A stretch of 64,000 nt of DNA from Hoeflea prorocentri (lineage in GTDB: Bacteria; Pseudomonadota; Alphaproteobacteria; Rhizobiales; Rhizobiaceae), in contig NZ_JAPJZI010000001.1 in the NCBI RefSeq assembly GCF_027944115.1, forward strand, positions 434,001-498,000, read 5' to 3'. The notes beneath the pieces are model-generated. The model was not told the origin of the DNA, ran no database searches, and saw only the letters and a program-made list of their open reading frames with translations. This document shows, in pieces, positions 10,359-19,049 of the stretch; the stretch's first letter is position 1, and the number at the start of each line of letters is the position of its first letter. Both the position numbers and the translations under genes were made by a program.

Positions 10359-10504
10359 GCGCCGAACGGTCCGATACTATCGTCAAATCTGATGTGGCCG
10401 CCTGAACGCCATTGTCTGGCGCAGGTTTCATACCCACCTGTACACCCGGAGTTCATGGTTTGCCGCTGGCAAATGGCTTCTGATATGTGGGACAAGGTGG
10501 AAAG

Positions 10505-11575
10505 ATGCTGGGAAACCTACAAGCCCTGATACCGGCTTTCGTATTGGCCGGTGTGTTGACGGCCGCTCCGGCCCTTGCGCAGACGCTTGCCGAAAGGCTG
10601 CAATCCGAATTTGACGCCGGCGGATTGCCGGGCCTGCATGGCACGATCATCGATCTTGGTGATCAAAGACTGGCAGAGGTCTATTTCGCCGGGCCGGACG
10701 AACGCTGGGGCATGCCGCTCGGCAAGGTGCAGCACAATCCTGAAAGCCTGCATGATCTGCGCTCGGTCACGAAGTCGGTCGTCGGGCTTCTCTACGGGAT
10801 CGCGCTGGCCGAGGACAAGGTTCCTTCGCCCGACGCGCCTCTCTACGCACAGTTCCCTGAATATGAGGATCTCCAGGCGCAGGACGGCCGGGACAAGATC
10901 CTGGTGTCCCATGCGCTTTCCATGCAAATGGGTCTACGATGGAACGAGGACCTGCCCTATACCGATCCCAGAAACAGCGAAATTGCCATGGAACAGGCAC
11001 CGGATCGCTACCGCTATGCGCTGGAACAGGACATCATCGAGGCCCCGGGGACCAACTGGATCTATAGCGGTGGGGCGGTTGCTCTTCTTGGCAAGCTGAT
11101 CGCCGACGGAACCGGCATGCCGCTGGACGCATTCGCCAGAGAAAAGCTGTTCGCACCCCTCGGCATAACCGAATTCGAATGGATTGCCGGTACGGACGGC
11201 GTGCCTTCGGCCGCGTCCGGCCTCAGGCTGAAGATGCCCGATCTGGCCAAGATAGGCAGGCTGGTTGCGCAAGACGGCGTCCATGAGGGCAAAGAGGTTG
11301 TGCCCGCGGACTGGTTGAATCAGTCGTTTCAGCCGCGCGCGACCGTCAATGAGTTCACCAAATACGGCTACCTTTGGTATCTGGCGGGTGAGCAACCCAA
11401 TATTGTCGTCATTGCCGTTGGCAATGGTGGCCAGCGACTGACCGTGCAGCCGGCCGTGGATTTATCCGTTGCGACCTTCGCCGGCCGGTACAATGACCGC
11501 GATGCATGGCGGACATCGCTCAAGGTCGTGCTCGACATCGCTGTCCCGGAAGCAAAACGTATTCTTGGCAGGTGA
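10505..11575 (+). CDS. Exported serine hydrolase, beta-lactamase/class C-like fold
   Basis: 356 residues with a signal peptide (ALIPAFVLAGVLTAAPALAQ). Belongs to the serine beta-lactamase-like group (beta-lactamase/transpeptidase-like hydrolases, esterases): the nucleophile motif SVTK sits in RSVTKSVVGLL near residue 87, followed by an IYSGGA segment in the place of the YxN motif and a VGNGGQ segment near the C-terminus that may replace KTG. Likely periplasmic esterase or peptidase; the true substrate cannot be read from sequence and resistance function is not implied. ATG 10505 has AAGGTGGA ahead of it; GTG 10487 is less likely. Confidence 0.82.
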   Translation: MLGNLQALIPAFVLAGVLTAAPALAQTLAERLQSEFDAGGLPGLHGTIIDLGDQRLAEVYFAGPDERWGMPLGKVQHNPESLHDLRSVTKSVVGLLYGIALAEDKVPSPDAPLYAQFPEYEDLQAQDGRDKILVSHALSMQMGLRWNEDLPYTDPRNSEIAMEQAPDRYRYALEQDIIEAPGTNWIYSGGAVALLGKLIADGTGMPLDAFAREKLFAPLGITEFEWIAGTDGVPSAASGLRLKMPDLAKIGRLVAQDGVHEGKEVVPADWLNQSFQPRATVNEFTKYGYLWYLAGEQPNIVVIAVGNGGQRLTVQPAVDLSVATFAGRYNDRDAWRTSLKVVLDIAVPEAKRILGR

Positions 11576-11646
11576 GGCGCTACGTCACCGGCTCGCAGTA
11601 CCGATCAGCCGCTGTCGGGACAGTAGACAGTGCCGTAAGGTCCAGT

Positions 11647-12114
11647 TCAGATCCGCACCAGAACGGCGCTATCGAAGCTGATGACCTGTTCACCGTCCTG
11701 GTTAAAGCCCTCGGAATGCAATTCGACGATGCCCCATTCGGGTTTTCGTTGGCGTTGCCTTGCCGAACGGTAGGTATTGAAAAACTGAATCGTATCACCG
11801 GCATAGACCGGTTTGTGCCATCTCAGGTTCCGGAAGCCGGGCGAGGGACCCATTTGGGGCGGGGATACGCCCTTTTCCTCGAGTTCCCGATGCCATGCAT
11901 CTCTAAACTCGAGGTTTTTCTTCATCCACACGGCTGTCGTGTGCCATCCGGAGGCGCATAGTGCGCCGAACATGGATTTGCGCGCCGCTTCCGCGTCGAT
12001 GTGAAACGGCTGAGGGTCGAATTTGCGGGCAAATGTTATGATGTCCTCGGGAGTGAATGTATGCGTCCCAAGGTCATGACGACGGCCGAGTTCGAAGGCG
12101 TCAAGGCCACTCAT
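11647..12114 (-). CDS. MaoC-like hot-dog (R)-hydratase
   Basis: 155 residues, a single hot-dog domain of the MaoC/(R)-specific enoyl-CoA hydratase type. The catalytic Asp-His pair lies in the FDPQPFHIDAEAA segment, followed by the ASGWHT motif of this subgroup. Its ATG overlaps the stop of the second MaoC gene (12111-12593) by four bases (ATGA), so the two are translationally coupled and probably form a paralogous pair. The natural substrate is unknown. Confidence 0.86.
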   Translation of the reverse strand: MSGLDAFELGRRHDLGTHTFTPEDIITFARKFDPQPFHIDAEAARKSMFGALCASGWHTTAVWMKKNLEFRDAWHRELEEKGVSPPQMGPSPGFRNLRWHKPVYAGDTIQFFNTYRSARQRQRKPEWGIVELHSEGFNQDGEQVISFDSAVLVRI

Positions 12115-12593
12115 GTGCCGGCCTCCTTGCTGCGCAGGCCAAAAAACCCGGAGTTCTCGCAGGTGCAGACGGTTTCGCCTTTCTGATTGACGATCTCGTG
12201 GCGAAGCTCAACCGCACCAAGCCCCGGTTTCGACTGCAGGGCACGCGCCGAGACGACCGTGGACGTTCCGCTAAGCGTATCGCCTGCAAGGACGGGCCGT
12301 AACCACTTACAGGAATCCACACCCGGTGCGCCCTGTGAGGTTGAGTTGCCGATATAGCCATCGATGAACATGCGCATGATGATCGCGCAGGTGTGCCAGC
12401 CGGATGCTGAAAGGCCGCCAAGGATACTGGCCTTGCCGGCTTCTTCATCAAGGTGCATGGGCTGAGGGTCGAATTCGCTGGCGAAGGCGATGATGTCCTC
12501 AGCGCTGACAGGATAGGGGCCGAGAGGGAATTGCCGCCCGGGTTCAAAATCCTCAAAAGCCAGTCTGTCCGATGGGATTATTTGATTGTTCAT
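12111..12593 (-). CDS. MaoC-like hot-dog (R)-hydratase
   Basis: 160 residues, paralogue of the downstream MaoC protein (shared FDPQPMHLDEEAGKAS and ASGWHT motifs). Predicted to hydrate trans-2-enoyl thioesters, but no pathway partner is adjacent. ATG at 12593 chosen: upstream in-frame sequence overlaps the neighbouring membrane-protein gene and lacks domain character. This pair next to ychF is a common arrangement in rhizobia. Confidence 0.86.
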   Translation of the reverse strand: MNNQIIPSDRLAFEDFEPGRQFPLGPYPVSAEDIIAFASEFDPQPMHLDEEAGKASILGGLSASGWHTCAIIMRMFIDGYIGNSTSQGAPGVDSCKWLRPVLAGDTLSGTSTVVSARALQSKPGLGAVELRHEIVNQKGETVCTCENSGFFGLRSKEAGT

Positions 12594-12625
12594 GGTTGAT
12601 CTTATGCCGTGAAGCGGGTGCATGA

Positions 12626-13213
12626 TCAATGGTTCGTGTGCATCTCGAAGTAGATCGGCGGACCGAGATAGGCGACAATTGCCAGGAAGAGCAGTGCACG
12701 GACCCATTTTGCCTGAAATCTGCGCCACAGAATGAGGCTGAGGGCGATGCCGAGACCCACCTCCAAAACAGAAAAGACGCCGCCGTTGTGGTCGGGATTC
12801 CAGTAGGAGACCGGCGAGCGGAAGCGCCAATCGGAGAAGGGCCATAGATGGGCGTGGGCGTCATCGACATGGACGGGAAAATCAGTCACCAGATGAAGCA
12901 GTGCGGCAAGGGCAAAGAAAATCAGCGCTGTTGCCGGGCGAAGCCAGCGACTTGCCAGAAGTGCGACGAGTAGAATCAGGACATAAAGCGGCGCGGAGTT
13001 GCCGACCGTAACAGCCTCGGACCAAGGCGGCTGAAAATAGAGTTCCGACCACACGCGCTGTTCGGGAACAGCGGCAATCTTGGACCAGACGAACAGCGTA
13101 TAGATGGCAAGGTCGGGCACCAGGGCTCCGGCAATTACAGCCACATTGCGGGCCGGCTCGCCCTGCCTTGTCAGGATCGCCGCCGCCAGCAGCACGTGGG
13201 TCTGGGTATTCAT
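12626..13213 (-). CDS. Membrane protein, YdjM/DUF457-like metal-dependent hydrolase family
   Basis: About 195 residues with four or five hydrophobic segments. N-terminal MNTQTHVLLAAAI and the following GALVPDLAIY and LHLVTDFPVHVDDAHAHLWP motifs, with several His/Asp residues near the membrane, resemble the YdjM-type inner-membrane putative hydrolases. Function is not established for these in rhizobia. ATG 13213 chosen over 13228 as it begins at the conserved N-terminus. Same strand as the MaoC pair, 32 bases upstream of it. Confidence 0.7.
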   Translation of the reverse strand: MNTQTHVLLAAAILTRQGEPARNVAVIAGALVPDLAIYTLFVWSKIAAVPEQRVWSELYFQPPWSEAVTVGNSAPLYVLILLVALLASRWLRPATALIFFALAALLHLVTDFPVHVDDAHAHLWPFSDWRFRSPVSYWNPDHNGGVFSVLEVGLGIALSLILWRRFQAKWVRALLFLAIVAYLGPPIYFEMHTNH

Positions 13214-13256
13214 CGCCGCAGACTGCAACAGCCCGTCGCGGCTTGCAATGGCCCGG

Positions 13257-14360
13257 TCAGGTGTTGAACTTGAACAGCATCACGTCGCCGTCCTGAACGA
13301 CATATTCCTTGCCTTCGTCCCGGGCCTTGCCGGCATCGCGGGCCGCGACTTCTCCGCCGAGGGAGGCGTAGTCATCGTAAGCGATGGTCTGGGCGCGGAT
13401 AAAGCCGCGCTCGAAATCCGTGTGGATCACGCCCGCTGCCTGCGGCGCCTTGGCCCCGCGCTTGACGGTCCAGGCACGCGCTTCCTTCGGGCCGGCCGTA
13501 AAATAGGTGATCAGGTCGAGGAGCGTGTATCCGGCGCGGATGAGCTTGTCGAGGCCGGGTTCGTCGAGGCCGAGTTCGGACAGGAACTCAGCGGCTTCCT
13601 CGGCGTCCAACTGAGCGATCTGGGCTTCGATTTCCGCGGAGATGATCACATGTTGCGCGTTCTGGGCCGCGGCCATCGTGGCGACGGCCTTTGTCTTCTC
13701 ATTGCCGTTTGCCGCATCCGCCTCGTCAACATTGCACACGTAGAGAACAGGCTTGGACGTCAGCAGATTGAGCGCGTTGAGCAGTCTCAGATCCTCGGCG
13801 GCAATCCCGTCCAGCAGCAGCCGGACCGGCTTGCCGTTCTGAAGCAGGTCGAGCGCCTTTTCCATCATGGGAAGGATCAGGATCGCTTCCTTTTCCTTGC
13901 CGGTTGCCCGCTTGCGGGTCTGTTCGGCGCGCCGCTCGAGGCTTTCAAGGTCGGCAAGCATCAACTCCGTCTCGATTGTGTCGGCATCGGCAACCGGGTC
14001 AATCCGGCCCTCGACATGGGTGATGTCATCATCGTCGAAGCATCGCAGCACATGCACGATGGCATCGACTTCGCGAATATTGGCCAGGAACTGGTTGCCG
14101 AGACCTTCACCCTTCGATGCACCACGCACAAGGCCGGCGATGTCGACAAAGGAGATGCGTGTCGGAACGACCTCCTTGGACTGGGCGATCTTGGCGATTG
14201 TCTGCAGCCGGCTGTCCGGAACGGCAACCTCACCCGTGTTCGGTTCAATCGTACAGAAGGGGTAATTGGCAGCCTGTGCCGCGGCTGTCTTGGTCAGAGC
14301 GTTAAACAGGGTCGACTTGCCGACATTGGGCAGTCCTACGATGCCGCACTTGAAGCCCAT
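13257..14360 (-). CDS. ychF: Ribosome-binding ATPase YchF (Obg-like family)
   Basis: 367 residues, full length. P-loop GLPNVGKST near the N-terminus, switch region [17 protein letters not shown], the base-specificity segment NVDEADA, a coiled-coil insertion and a C-terminal TGS domain (ending with the [12 protein letters not shown] tail). YchF binds ribosomes, prefers ATP, and is linked to oxidative-stress responses in other bacteria. Only 3 bases separate it from pth upstream, so pth-ychF are one transcript. Confidence 0.97.
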   Translation of the reverse strand: MGFKCGIVGLPNVGKSTLFNALTKTAAAQAANYPFCTIEPNTGEVAVPDSRLQTIAKIAQSKEVVPTRISFVDIAGLVRGASKGEGLGNQFLANIREVDAIVHVLRCFDDDDITHVEGRIDPVADADTIETELMLADLESLERRAEQTRKRATGKEKEAILILPMMEKALDLLQNGKPVRLLLDGIAAEDLRLLNALNLLTSKPVLYVCNVDEADAANGNEKTKAVATMAAAQNAQHVIISAEIEAQIAQLDAEEAAEFLSELGLDEPGLDKLIRAGYTLLDLITYFTAGPKEARAWTVKRGAKAPQAAGVIHTDFERGFIRAQTIAYDDYASLGGEVAARDAGKARDEGKEYVVQDGDVMLFKFNT

Positions 14361-14363
14361 TTT

Positions 14364-15077
14364 CTATTCCTTGTTTCCGAAGAGCTTTTTCAACATACCC
14401 GCCATGGGTCCGCTGGCAGGAGGCGCTGCCGGTTTGGATGGCCGCGCCGCGCGGATATGCGACTTGCCTTTGCCTGTCTTTTTGTTTCCCGTTGGCTTGG
14501 GGTGGGCGCCATTCCCGGTGGCGAGCGAAATTTTGTTCAAGAAACCGGCGTCGTCACCCGATATCAGCATGGTGACATTATCGGCCACGGCATCCAGCAG
14601 CGGGTCTACCCAATCGCCGTCCGCCTTGGCGAAATCGCCAAGCACATGTCCGCTCACCCGTTCCTTTGCGCCGGGATGGCCGATCCCCAGTCGCAGCCTT
14701 CGATAGTCCTTGCCGCAATGGGCATCAATCGATTTGATGCCGTTGTGACCGCCGGCCCCGCCTCCGGTCTTGATGCGCACCTTGCCGGGCTGAAGGTCCA
14801 ACTCGTCATAGATGACGATCAGATCTGAAGGTGAGAGTTTGTAAAAGCGCATGGCTTCGCCGACACTCTCGCCGGACAGGTTCATGAATGTCTGCGGCTT
14901 GATGATGAGGATTTTTTCGTCGGCAATCGTGCCTTCCGAAATCTCACCCTTGAATTTTTTCGACCATCCGGAAAACGAATGGCGGCGGGCAATCGCGTCC
15001 GCCGCCATAAAACCAATATTGTGGCGTTGCTTCGCGTAGCGGGGTCCGGGATTGCCAAGGCCTGCGATTACCAACAT
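14364..15077 (-). CDS. pth: Peptidyl-tRNA hydrolase
   Basis: Cleaves peptidyl-tRNA released from stalled ribosomes; cytoplasmic and essential in many bacteria. 237 residues: the family core (about 1-188) has the [16 protein letters not shown] motif with the catalytic His, the FMNLSG motif and GHNG region. The extra ~50 residues at the C-terminus are Lys/Pro/Ala rich and look disordered, a feature of rhizobial Pth. It lies between rplY and ychF on the same strand. Confidence 0.96.
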   Translation of the reverse strand: MLVIAGLGNPGPRYAKQRHNIGFMAADAIARRHSFSGWSKKFKGEISEGTIADEKILIIKPQTFMNLSGESVGEAMRFYKLSPSDLIVIYDELDLQPGKVRIKTGGGAGGHNGIKSIDAHCGKDYRRLRLGIGHPGAKERVSGHVLGDFAKADGDWVDPLLDAVADNVTMLISGDDAGFLNKISLATGNGAHPKPTGNKKTGKGKSHIRAARPSKPAAPPASGPMAGMLKKLFGNKE

Positions 15078-15109
15078 CGCACCGGTCTCCGTGTCGCGAA
15101 GGGTGGCGG

Positions 15110-15778
15110 TTATTCTTCGCCGTCGCCTTCTTCGGTTTCTGCTTCTGCGCCTTCAGCATCTGCCGCTTCTTCTTCGGCGCCTTCGGCTTCTTCCTGCTCT
15201 TCACTCTTCAGACCAGCCGGTGCGGCGATCGTAGCGATGGTGAAGTCACGATCGGTGATCGTCGGCTCAACATCCTCGGGCAGGGTGATCTTGGAAATGT
15301 GGATACCGTCGCCGAGATCAAGGCCGGTCAGATCGGCAACGAAATTCTCCGGGATGCTGTCGGCCGGGCAGATCACCTCAACGGCGTGGCGCACCACGTT
15401 CAGAACGCCGCCGCGCTTGATGCCGGGCGATTCTTCCTCATTGATGAACTGTACAGGCACTTCAACCGTCACGACCGTGTCCTTCGAGATACGAAGGAAA
15501 TCGACATGCATGGTGAAGTCGCGTACCGGATCGAGCTGATAATCCTTTGGCAGAACGCGGACTTTCTTACCGTCCACATCAATCGTGGCAATGGTCGTCA
15601 GAAATCCACCACTGTGGATCTTCAGCGTCACGTCCTTGTAGGGAAGCGCGATTGAAACCGGGGGTTCCTTGCCACCGTAAATAACGGCGGGAATCTTTCC
15701 GTTGCGGCGAAGTTCTCGGGCGGACCCCTTACCAACCCGTTCGCGCGCCTCGGCTACAAGCTCATAGCTATTGCTCAT
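15110..15778 (-). CDS. rplY: 50S ribosomal protein L25 (CTC family)
   Basis: Binds 5S rRNA in the large subunit. 222 residues: L25 domain first ([20 protein letters not shown] region), then the beta-rich CTC domain, then an acidic Glu/Ala tail of about 30 residues typical of alphaproteobacteria. ATG 15778 chosen; the longer frame runs back through the promoter. A good promoter candidate lies 120-150 bases upstream. First gene of rplY-pth-ychF. Confidence 0.95.
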   Translation of the reverse strand: MSNSYELVAEARERVGKGSARELRRNGKIPAVIYGGKEPPVSIALPYKDVTLKIHSGGFLTTIATIDVDGKKVRVLPKDYQLDPVRDFTMHVDFLRISKDTVVTVEVPVQFINEEESPGIKRGGVLNVVRHAVEVICPADSIPENFVADLTGLDLGDGIHISKITLPEDVEPTITDRDFTIATIAAPAGLKSEEQEEAEGAEEEAADAEGAEAETEEGDGEE

Positions 15779-15898
15779 GGCTTTTCCTTTCGAGGTTCGA
15801 CTTTGGAGTGTCTTACGGACTGTTGTGTCCAAAAACATTGAGCGGCCATCGGCCGCCCATCCGCGTTGCCTCCAAGGGTGTCTACGCGGACGCGCGCT

Positions 15899-15927
15899 AT
15901 ATAGCGAAGGTCTGTGCACTACGCAAG
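15899..15927 (-). promoter_or_regulatory. Candidate housekeeping promoter of rplY
   Basis: On the minus strand CTTGCG (15922-15927) and CTATAT (15899-15904) are separated by 17 bases, close to the alphaproteobacterial CTTGAC-N17-CTATAT consensus. It lies about 120 bases before the rplY ATG. Prediction by eye only. Confidence 0.5.
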
Positions 15928-15950
15928 CGCGTTGAAGGCGCTGTGAGGAA

Positions 15951-15985
15951 TAGAAACGGCCGGGCTCTTGGGAGGAGCCCGGCCG
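15951..15985 (-). terminator. Intrinsic terminator of the YHS gene
   Basis: A perfect 11-base-pair stem (15957-15967 with 15975-15985), 7-base loop, followed in the minus direction by TTTCTA. It sits 25 bases past the YHS-protein stop codon. Confidence 0.75.
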
Positions 15986-16009
15986 ATCCCTGTCTGAAAG
16001 AGTAAATGC

Positions 16010-16489
16010 TTACTGAGACTGAAGTTCCTCAGGGGATTTGTCGGCGATATCCGTCCACTTGTCATTGGCGGCGGTGATCAGATTGGCGCGGTCTGCTTCC
16101 CAGCGTTCCTGGATGCCGGGGGCAAGATTGAGATAGAGCTTGTTATCGACGATGCGCCACAGATGCGGGTCGCCGTCAAACTTGAAGCCCATTGCCGTTC
16201 CAAAGGCGCAATAGCCGCCATAGGCCGGAGCATAGGCTTCGGGATTGGCGACGAAGAGAGCCTTGTTCTCTTCAGTTTCGAAGCGATAGGTGGCGCCGTT
16301 ATGTTCAGCAGTAATCTGGAAGTCACCCGGGGTCGGTTCGCCCTTGGTGTGGTAGGCGACGGGATCGAAGCCGCGCAGAGCAAGACCGGTGGATGTGGCA
16401 TTTACATCAACTCCTGCAGCCAGAGCGGATGTCAGCAGTGCAAGGGACAGGGCTGCGCCTGCAATCGTTGTCTTGAGTACGTTGAGCAT
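16010..16489 (-). CDS. Exported YHS-domain protein
   Basis: 159 residues with a signal peptide (TTIAGAALSLALLTSALA) and one YHS domain (about 38-115): GFDPVAYHTKG, the ETEENKALFVANPEAYAP segment, and the YGGYC cysteine. YHS proteins are thought to bind metal; in this periplasmic type the exact role is unknown. ATG 16489 gives the signal peptide at the N-terminus. It is divergent from a TetR regulator, with a palindrome between them that may be the shared operator. Confidence 0.85.
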   Translation of the reverse strand: MLNVLKTTIAGAALSLALLTSALAAGVDVNATSTGLALRGFDPVAYHTKGEPTPGDFQITAEHNGATYRFETEENKALFVANPEAYAPAYGGYCAFGTAMGFKFDGDPHLWRIVDNKLYLNLAPGIQERWEADRANLITAANDKWTDIADKSPEELQSQ

Positions 16490-16595
16490 AATCGTCTCCT
16501 CGGTTCGAGCATTTAAAAATCTGAGCGGGGCCAGGCCACCGCGGCCACCGGGTTGATGTCTCGCGTCCGGCTTGAACAGAGTTGTATAATTAGGA

Positions 16596-16605
16596 ACCAA
16601 TTGGT
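16596..16605. promoter_or_regulatory. Palindrome in the YHS/TetR divergent gap
   Basis: Perfect 10-base palindrome ACCAATTGGT, 107 bases from the YHS start and 108 from the TetR start, next to an AT-rich stretch (TTGTATAATTA) suited to a promoter on the minus strand. A plausible binding site for the adjacent TetR regulator; not proven. Confidence 0.4.
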
Positions 16606-16712
16606 ACAAAACAAATGAATGTGAGCGAAACTTGATTGAAAAACCAAGCTGAGCTCTTATGACATTCAAGGTCAGCCTCGTTCTGCCAAAACAGATCCGG
16701 GATAGAGAAAGA

Positions 16713-17291
16713 ATGGCCAGACCACGCGAATTTGACATGGATACCGCCGTCGACGGCGCGATGCAGATATTCTGGCGGCTCGGCTATTCGGCAACGAACC
16801 TGCCGGAGCTTCTGCATGCCATGGGCCTGTCGCGCGGATCGTTCTACAAGGCTTTCGGTGACAAACACTCAGCCTATCTCGCCGCGCTCGATCATTATGA
16901 CCGTACCTGCATCGGTTCTGCCGTGGCACTGTTGGCTGACCGGTCGATAGGAGACGGGGCGGAACGAATTCTCAAACTCTTCCAGCAAACGGGTTGCGGC
17001 GAGGGTATCGCGCCGCGCGGCTGTTTCGTATGCAACGCAATGGTCGAACTTGGACCGCATGATGAGGCTGTTGCAAAACGTACCACGGCGATGTCGAACC
17101 GTCTTCAATCGGCGATTTTCGGTGCGCTCAGCGATATGCCCGAAAGCAAGATGGACGATTTTGCGTCGCGACACCGCAAGGCTGCGATCATTGCGCGGCT
17201 TTATCTGGGCGCTCAGGCCATGAGCAAGACCGGAGACGCCGACGCGGACTGGAAAAACCTTCTCGGCGAGTTGCTGAAAGATCCCGCCTAA
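16713..17291 (+). CDS. TetR/AcrR-family transcriptional regulator
   Basis: 192 residues. N-terminal helix-turn-helix (about 10-55; motif GYSATNLPELLHAMGLSRGS, then FYKAFGDKHSAY) and a ligand-binding C-terminal domain. Cysteines cluster in GCGEGIAPRGCFVCNAM near 96-112, reminiscent of electrophile or redox-sensing TetR proteins such as NemR, though direct sensing is inference. ATG 16713 gives the usual MARPREFD start. Likely controls the divergent YHS gene and itself. Confidence 0.88.
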   Translation: MARPREFDMDTAVDGAMQIFWRLGYSATNLPELLHAMGLSRGSFYKAFGDKHSAYLAALDHYDRTCIGSAVALLADRSIGDGAERILKLFQQTGCGEGIAPRGCFVCNAMVELGPHDEAVAKRTTAMSNRLQSAIFGALSDMPESKMDDFASRHRKAAIIARLYLGAQAMSKTGDADADWKNLLGELLKDPA

Positions 17292-17310
17292 AAGCCCCGG
17301 CGCCGACCTG

Positions 17311-18243
17311 TCAATCGAACAGGCTCGAGACGGATTCCTCGGCTGCGGTTCGCGTGACGGCTTCGCCGATCAGGTTCGCAGTGGTTATGACGCGGATATT
17401 GTGTGCATTTTGTACCGCGGTCGTCGGCTGGATGGAGTCTGTGATCACCAGTTCGGTCAGCTTCGATGCGGTCACACGCGCCACTGCGCCGCCTGACAGG
17501 ACGCCGTGGGTGATGTAAGCGGTGACGCTGGTCGCGCCGTTTTCCAGCAGCGCCTCGGCGGCGTTGCACAGCGTTCCGCCGGAATCGACAATATCGTCGA
17601 TCAGGATGCAGTCACGGCCTGACACATCGCCGATCACGTTCATGACTTCGGATTCACCCGGGCGGTCGCGCCGCTTGTCGACAATGGCGAGCAGGGAATC
17701 GAGCCGTTTGGCAAGTGATCGCGCACGCACCACGCCGCCCGTATCGGGCGATACGACCATGACGTTGGAAACGTCGTAGTTTTCCTTGATGTCCCGAGCG
17801 AGGATCGGCACTGCAAAAAGGTTGTCGGTCGGGATGTCGAAAAAGCCCTGTATCTGGCCGGCATGCAGGTCGAGGGTGAGCACACGGTTGGCGCCGGCTT
17901 CGGTGATCAGGTTGGCAACCAGCTTGGCCGAAATCGGTGTGCGCGGGCCGGGCTTGCGATCCTGGCGGGCGTAGCCGAAATAGGGAAGCACGGCCGTGAT
18001 GCGCCGGGCGGATGCACGCCTTGCCGCATCGATCATGATCAGCAGCTCCATCAAATGGTCGTTTGCCGGGTAGGCGGTCGACTGGATGATGAAAACGTCT
18101 TCGCCGCGCACATTCTCTTTTATCTCAACAAATATCTCCTGATCGGCGAAGCGGCGGACAATCGCATTGCCGAGGGGAATATTGAGATAGTTGCAGATGG
18201 ATTCGGCGAGGACTCTGTTCGAATTGCCCGAAAAAAGTTTCAT
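17311..18243 (-). CDS. prs: Ribose-phosphate pyrophosphokinase
   Basis: Makes PRPP from ribose-5-phosphate and ATP, feeding purine, pyrimidine, His, Trp and NAD synthesis. 310 residues, the usual size. Diagnostic segments: [17 protein letters not shown] at the N-terminus, the [18 protein letters not shown] divalent-cation loop and the PRPP motif [16 protein letters not shown] 18243 chosen as it starts the conserved sequence. Last gene of a long minus-strand run from lgt. Confidence 0.97.
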   Translation of the reverse strand: MKLFSGNSNRVLAESICNYLNIPLGNAIVRRFADQEIFVEIKENVRGEDVFIIQSTAYPANDHLMELLIMIDAARRASARRITAVLPYFGYARQDRKPGPRTPISAKLVANLITEAGANRVLTLDLHAGQIQGFFDIPTDNLFAVPILARDIKENYDVSNVMVVSPDTGGVVRARSLAKRLDSLLAIVDKRRDRPGESEVMNVIGDVSGRDCILIDDIVDSGGTLCNAAEALLENGATSVTAYITHGVLSGGAVARVTASKLTELVITDSIQPTTAVQNAHNIRVITTANLIGEAVTRTAAEESVSSLFD

Positions 18244-18342
18244 GGCGCGTTGCCTGTGCTGATACCCCGATGGCCGGCGTTTTACCGGCCTTTGGAGCGA
18301 TTGCAAGGCCCCGATGTCTCAATATGTGATTTTACCCAGAAA

Positions 18343-19023
18343 TCAGCCCCCGGATGAGGCCTGGGCGCTCCAGCTTATATACTCGGCGATGGTGCGGGCA
18401 GCGATGGTTTCCATGGTCGCCTCCTGGACCACATCCCAAGGATCGGCGGCCGTTCCTTGCGCCACCTCCTGTCCGCGGATGCGATGAAGGCGCGTTCCGG
18501 AGCCGTCAAGAATATCCCAGACGAAGGCGACGGTTGTCTTGTCACCATCGGCAAAGGCCGAAAAATAGCCCTTCAGAATGTGGCTGCCATCGTTGGCGTT
18601 GACGATCACCAGCCCCCGGGCTCGCGCTTCCGAGCCTAGCTGACGCGATAGCGGACGAACCGCGTTGACCGGTGCGCCGATTACCGGCGTGAAGCTGATT
18701 GTTGACGCATTGCGGGCGGCGGCGGGGCTTGTGTTGCTCACCGGCGTGCTGGCGGTGGTCTGGCTGGAGGGGATGGCCGGCTGATTAGACGTAACCGGCT
18801 GATTAGACGTAACCGGTTGATCCGACGTAACCGGCTGATCTGACGTAAACTGGTCGGCGGGCTGAGCTGGCGCGTCCGGGTTGACCTGTGTCTGCTGATT
18901 GCCGGTGCCCACATCCGCCCGCGGTATCAGCCAGGAATCGTCCGTCAGCCGGGTGCTGTTGCAGCCGGCGAGCGCAAGCGCTGCAGCAGTCATCACAATT
19001 GCAACAACGGGCTTCTTACGCAC
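18343..19023 (-). CDS. Predicted lipoprotein with hexapeptide repeats
   Basis: 226 residues. A lipoprotein signal peptide with lipobox ALAGC (Cys 21), then a low-complexity linker of Gln/Pro/Thr/Ser containing four copies of a six-residue repeat S(D/N)QPVT near 61-84, then a folded C-terminal domain (about 110-215) with PLSRQLGSEARARG and HILKGYFSAFADGDKTTV segments. I do not recognise the C-terminal family with confidence; it resembles a conserved rhizobial lipoprotein. Probably anchored in the outer membrane with the linker spanning the periplasm. Confidence 0.75.
   Translation of the reverse strand: MRKKPVVAIVMTAAALALAGCNSTRLTDDSWLIPRADVGTGNQQTQVNPDAPAQPADQFTSDQPVTSDQPVTSNQPVTSNQPAIPSSQTTASTPVSNTSPAAARNASTISFTPVIGAPVNAVRPLSRQLGSEARARGLVIVNANDGSHILKGYFSAFADGDKTTVAFVWDILDGSGTRLHRIRGQEVAQGTAADPWDVVQEATMETIAARTIAEYISWSAQASSGG
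18781..18852 (-). repeat. 18-base tandem repeat inside the lipoprotein gene
   Basis: Four head-to-tail 18-base units; the first two (18781-18798, 18799-18816) are identical, the third differs at three positions and the fourth is more diverged. Being a multiple of three they keep the frame and encode the S(D/N)QPVT linker, so copy number can change without breaking the gene. Confidence 0.85.
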
Positions 19024-19049
19024 GCTATACCCTCTCCAAACAAACCAGC

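Noticed and set aside
13104-14828. 574-codon plus-strand frame over ychF and pth
   Set aside because: It is the shadow of two well-conserved minus-strand proteins and shows no recognisable motif.
18781-18852. Short tandem repeats that might be read as a CRISPR-like array
   Set aside because: Units are 18 bases, directly adjacent with no spacers, and in frame inside a lipoprotein gene; no cas genes nearby.
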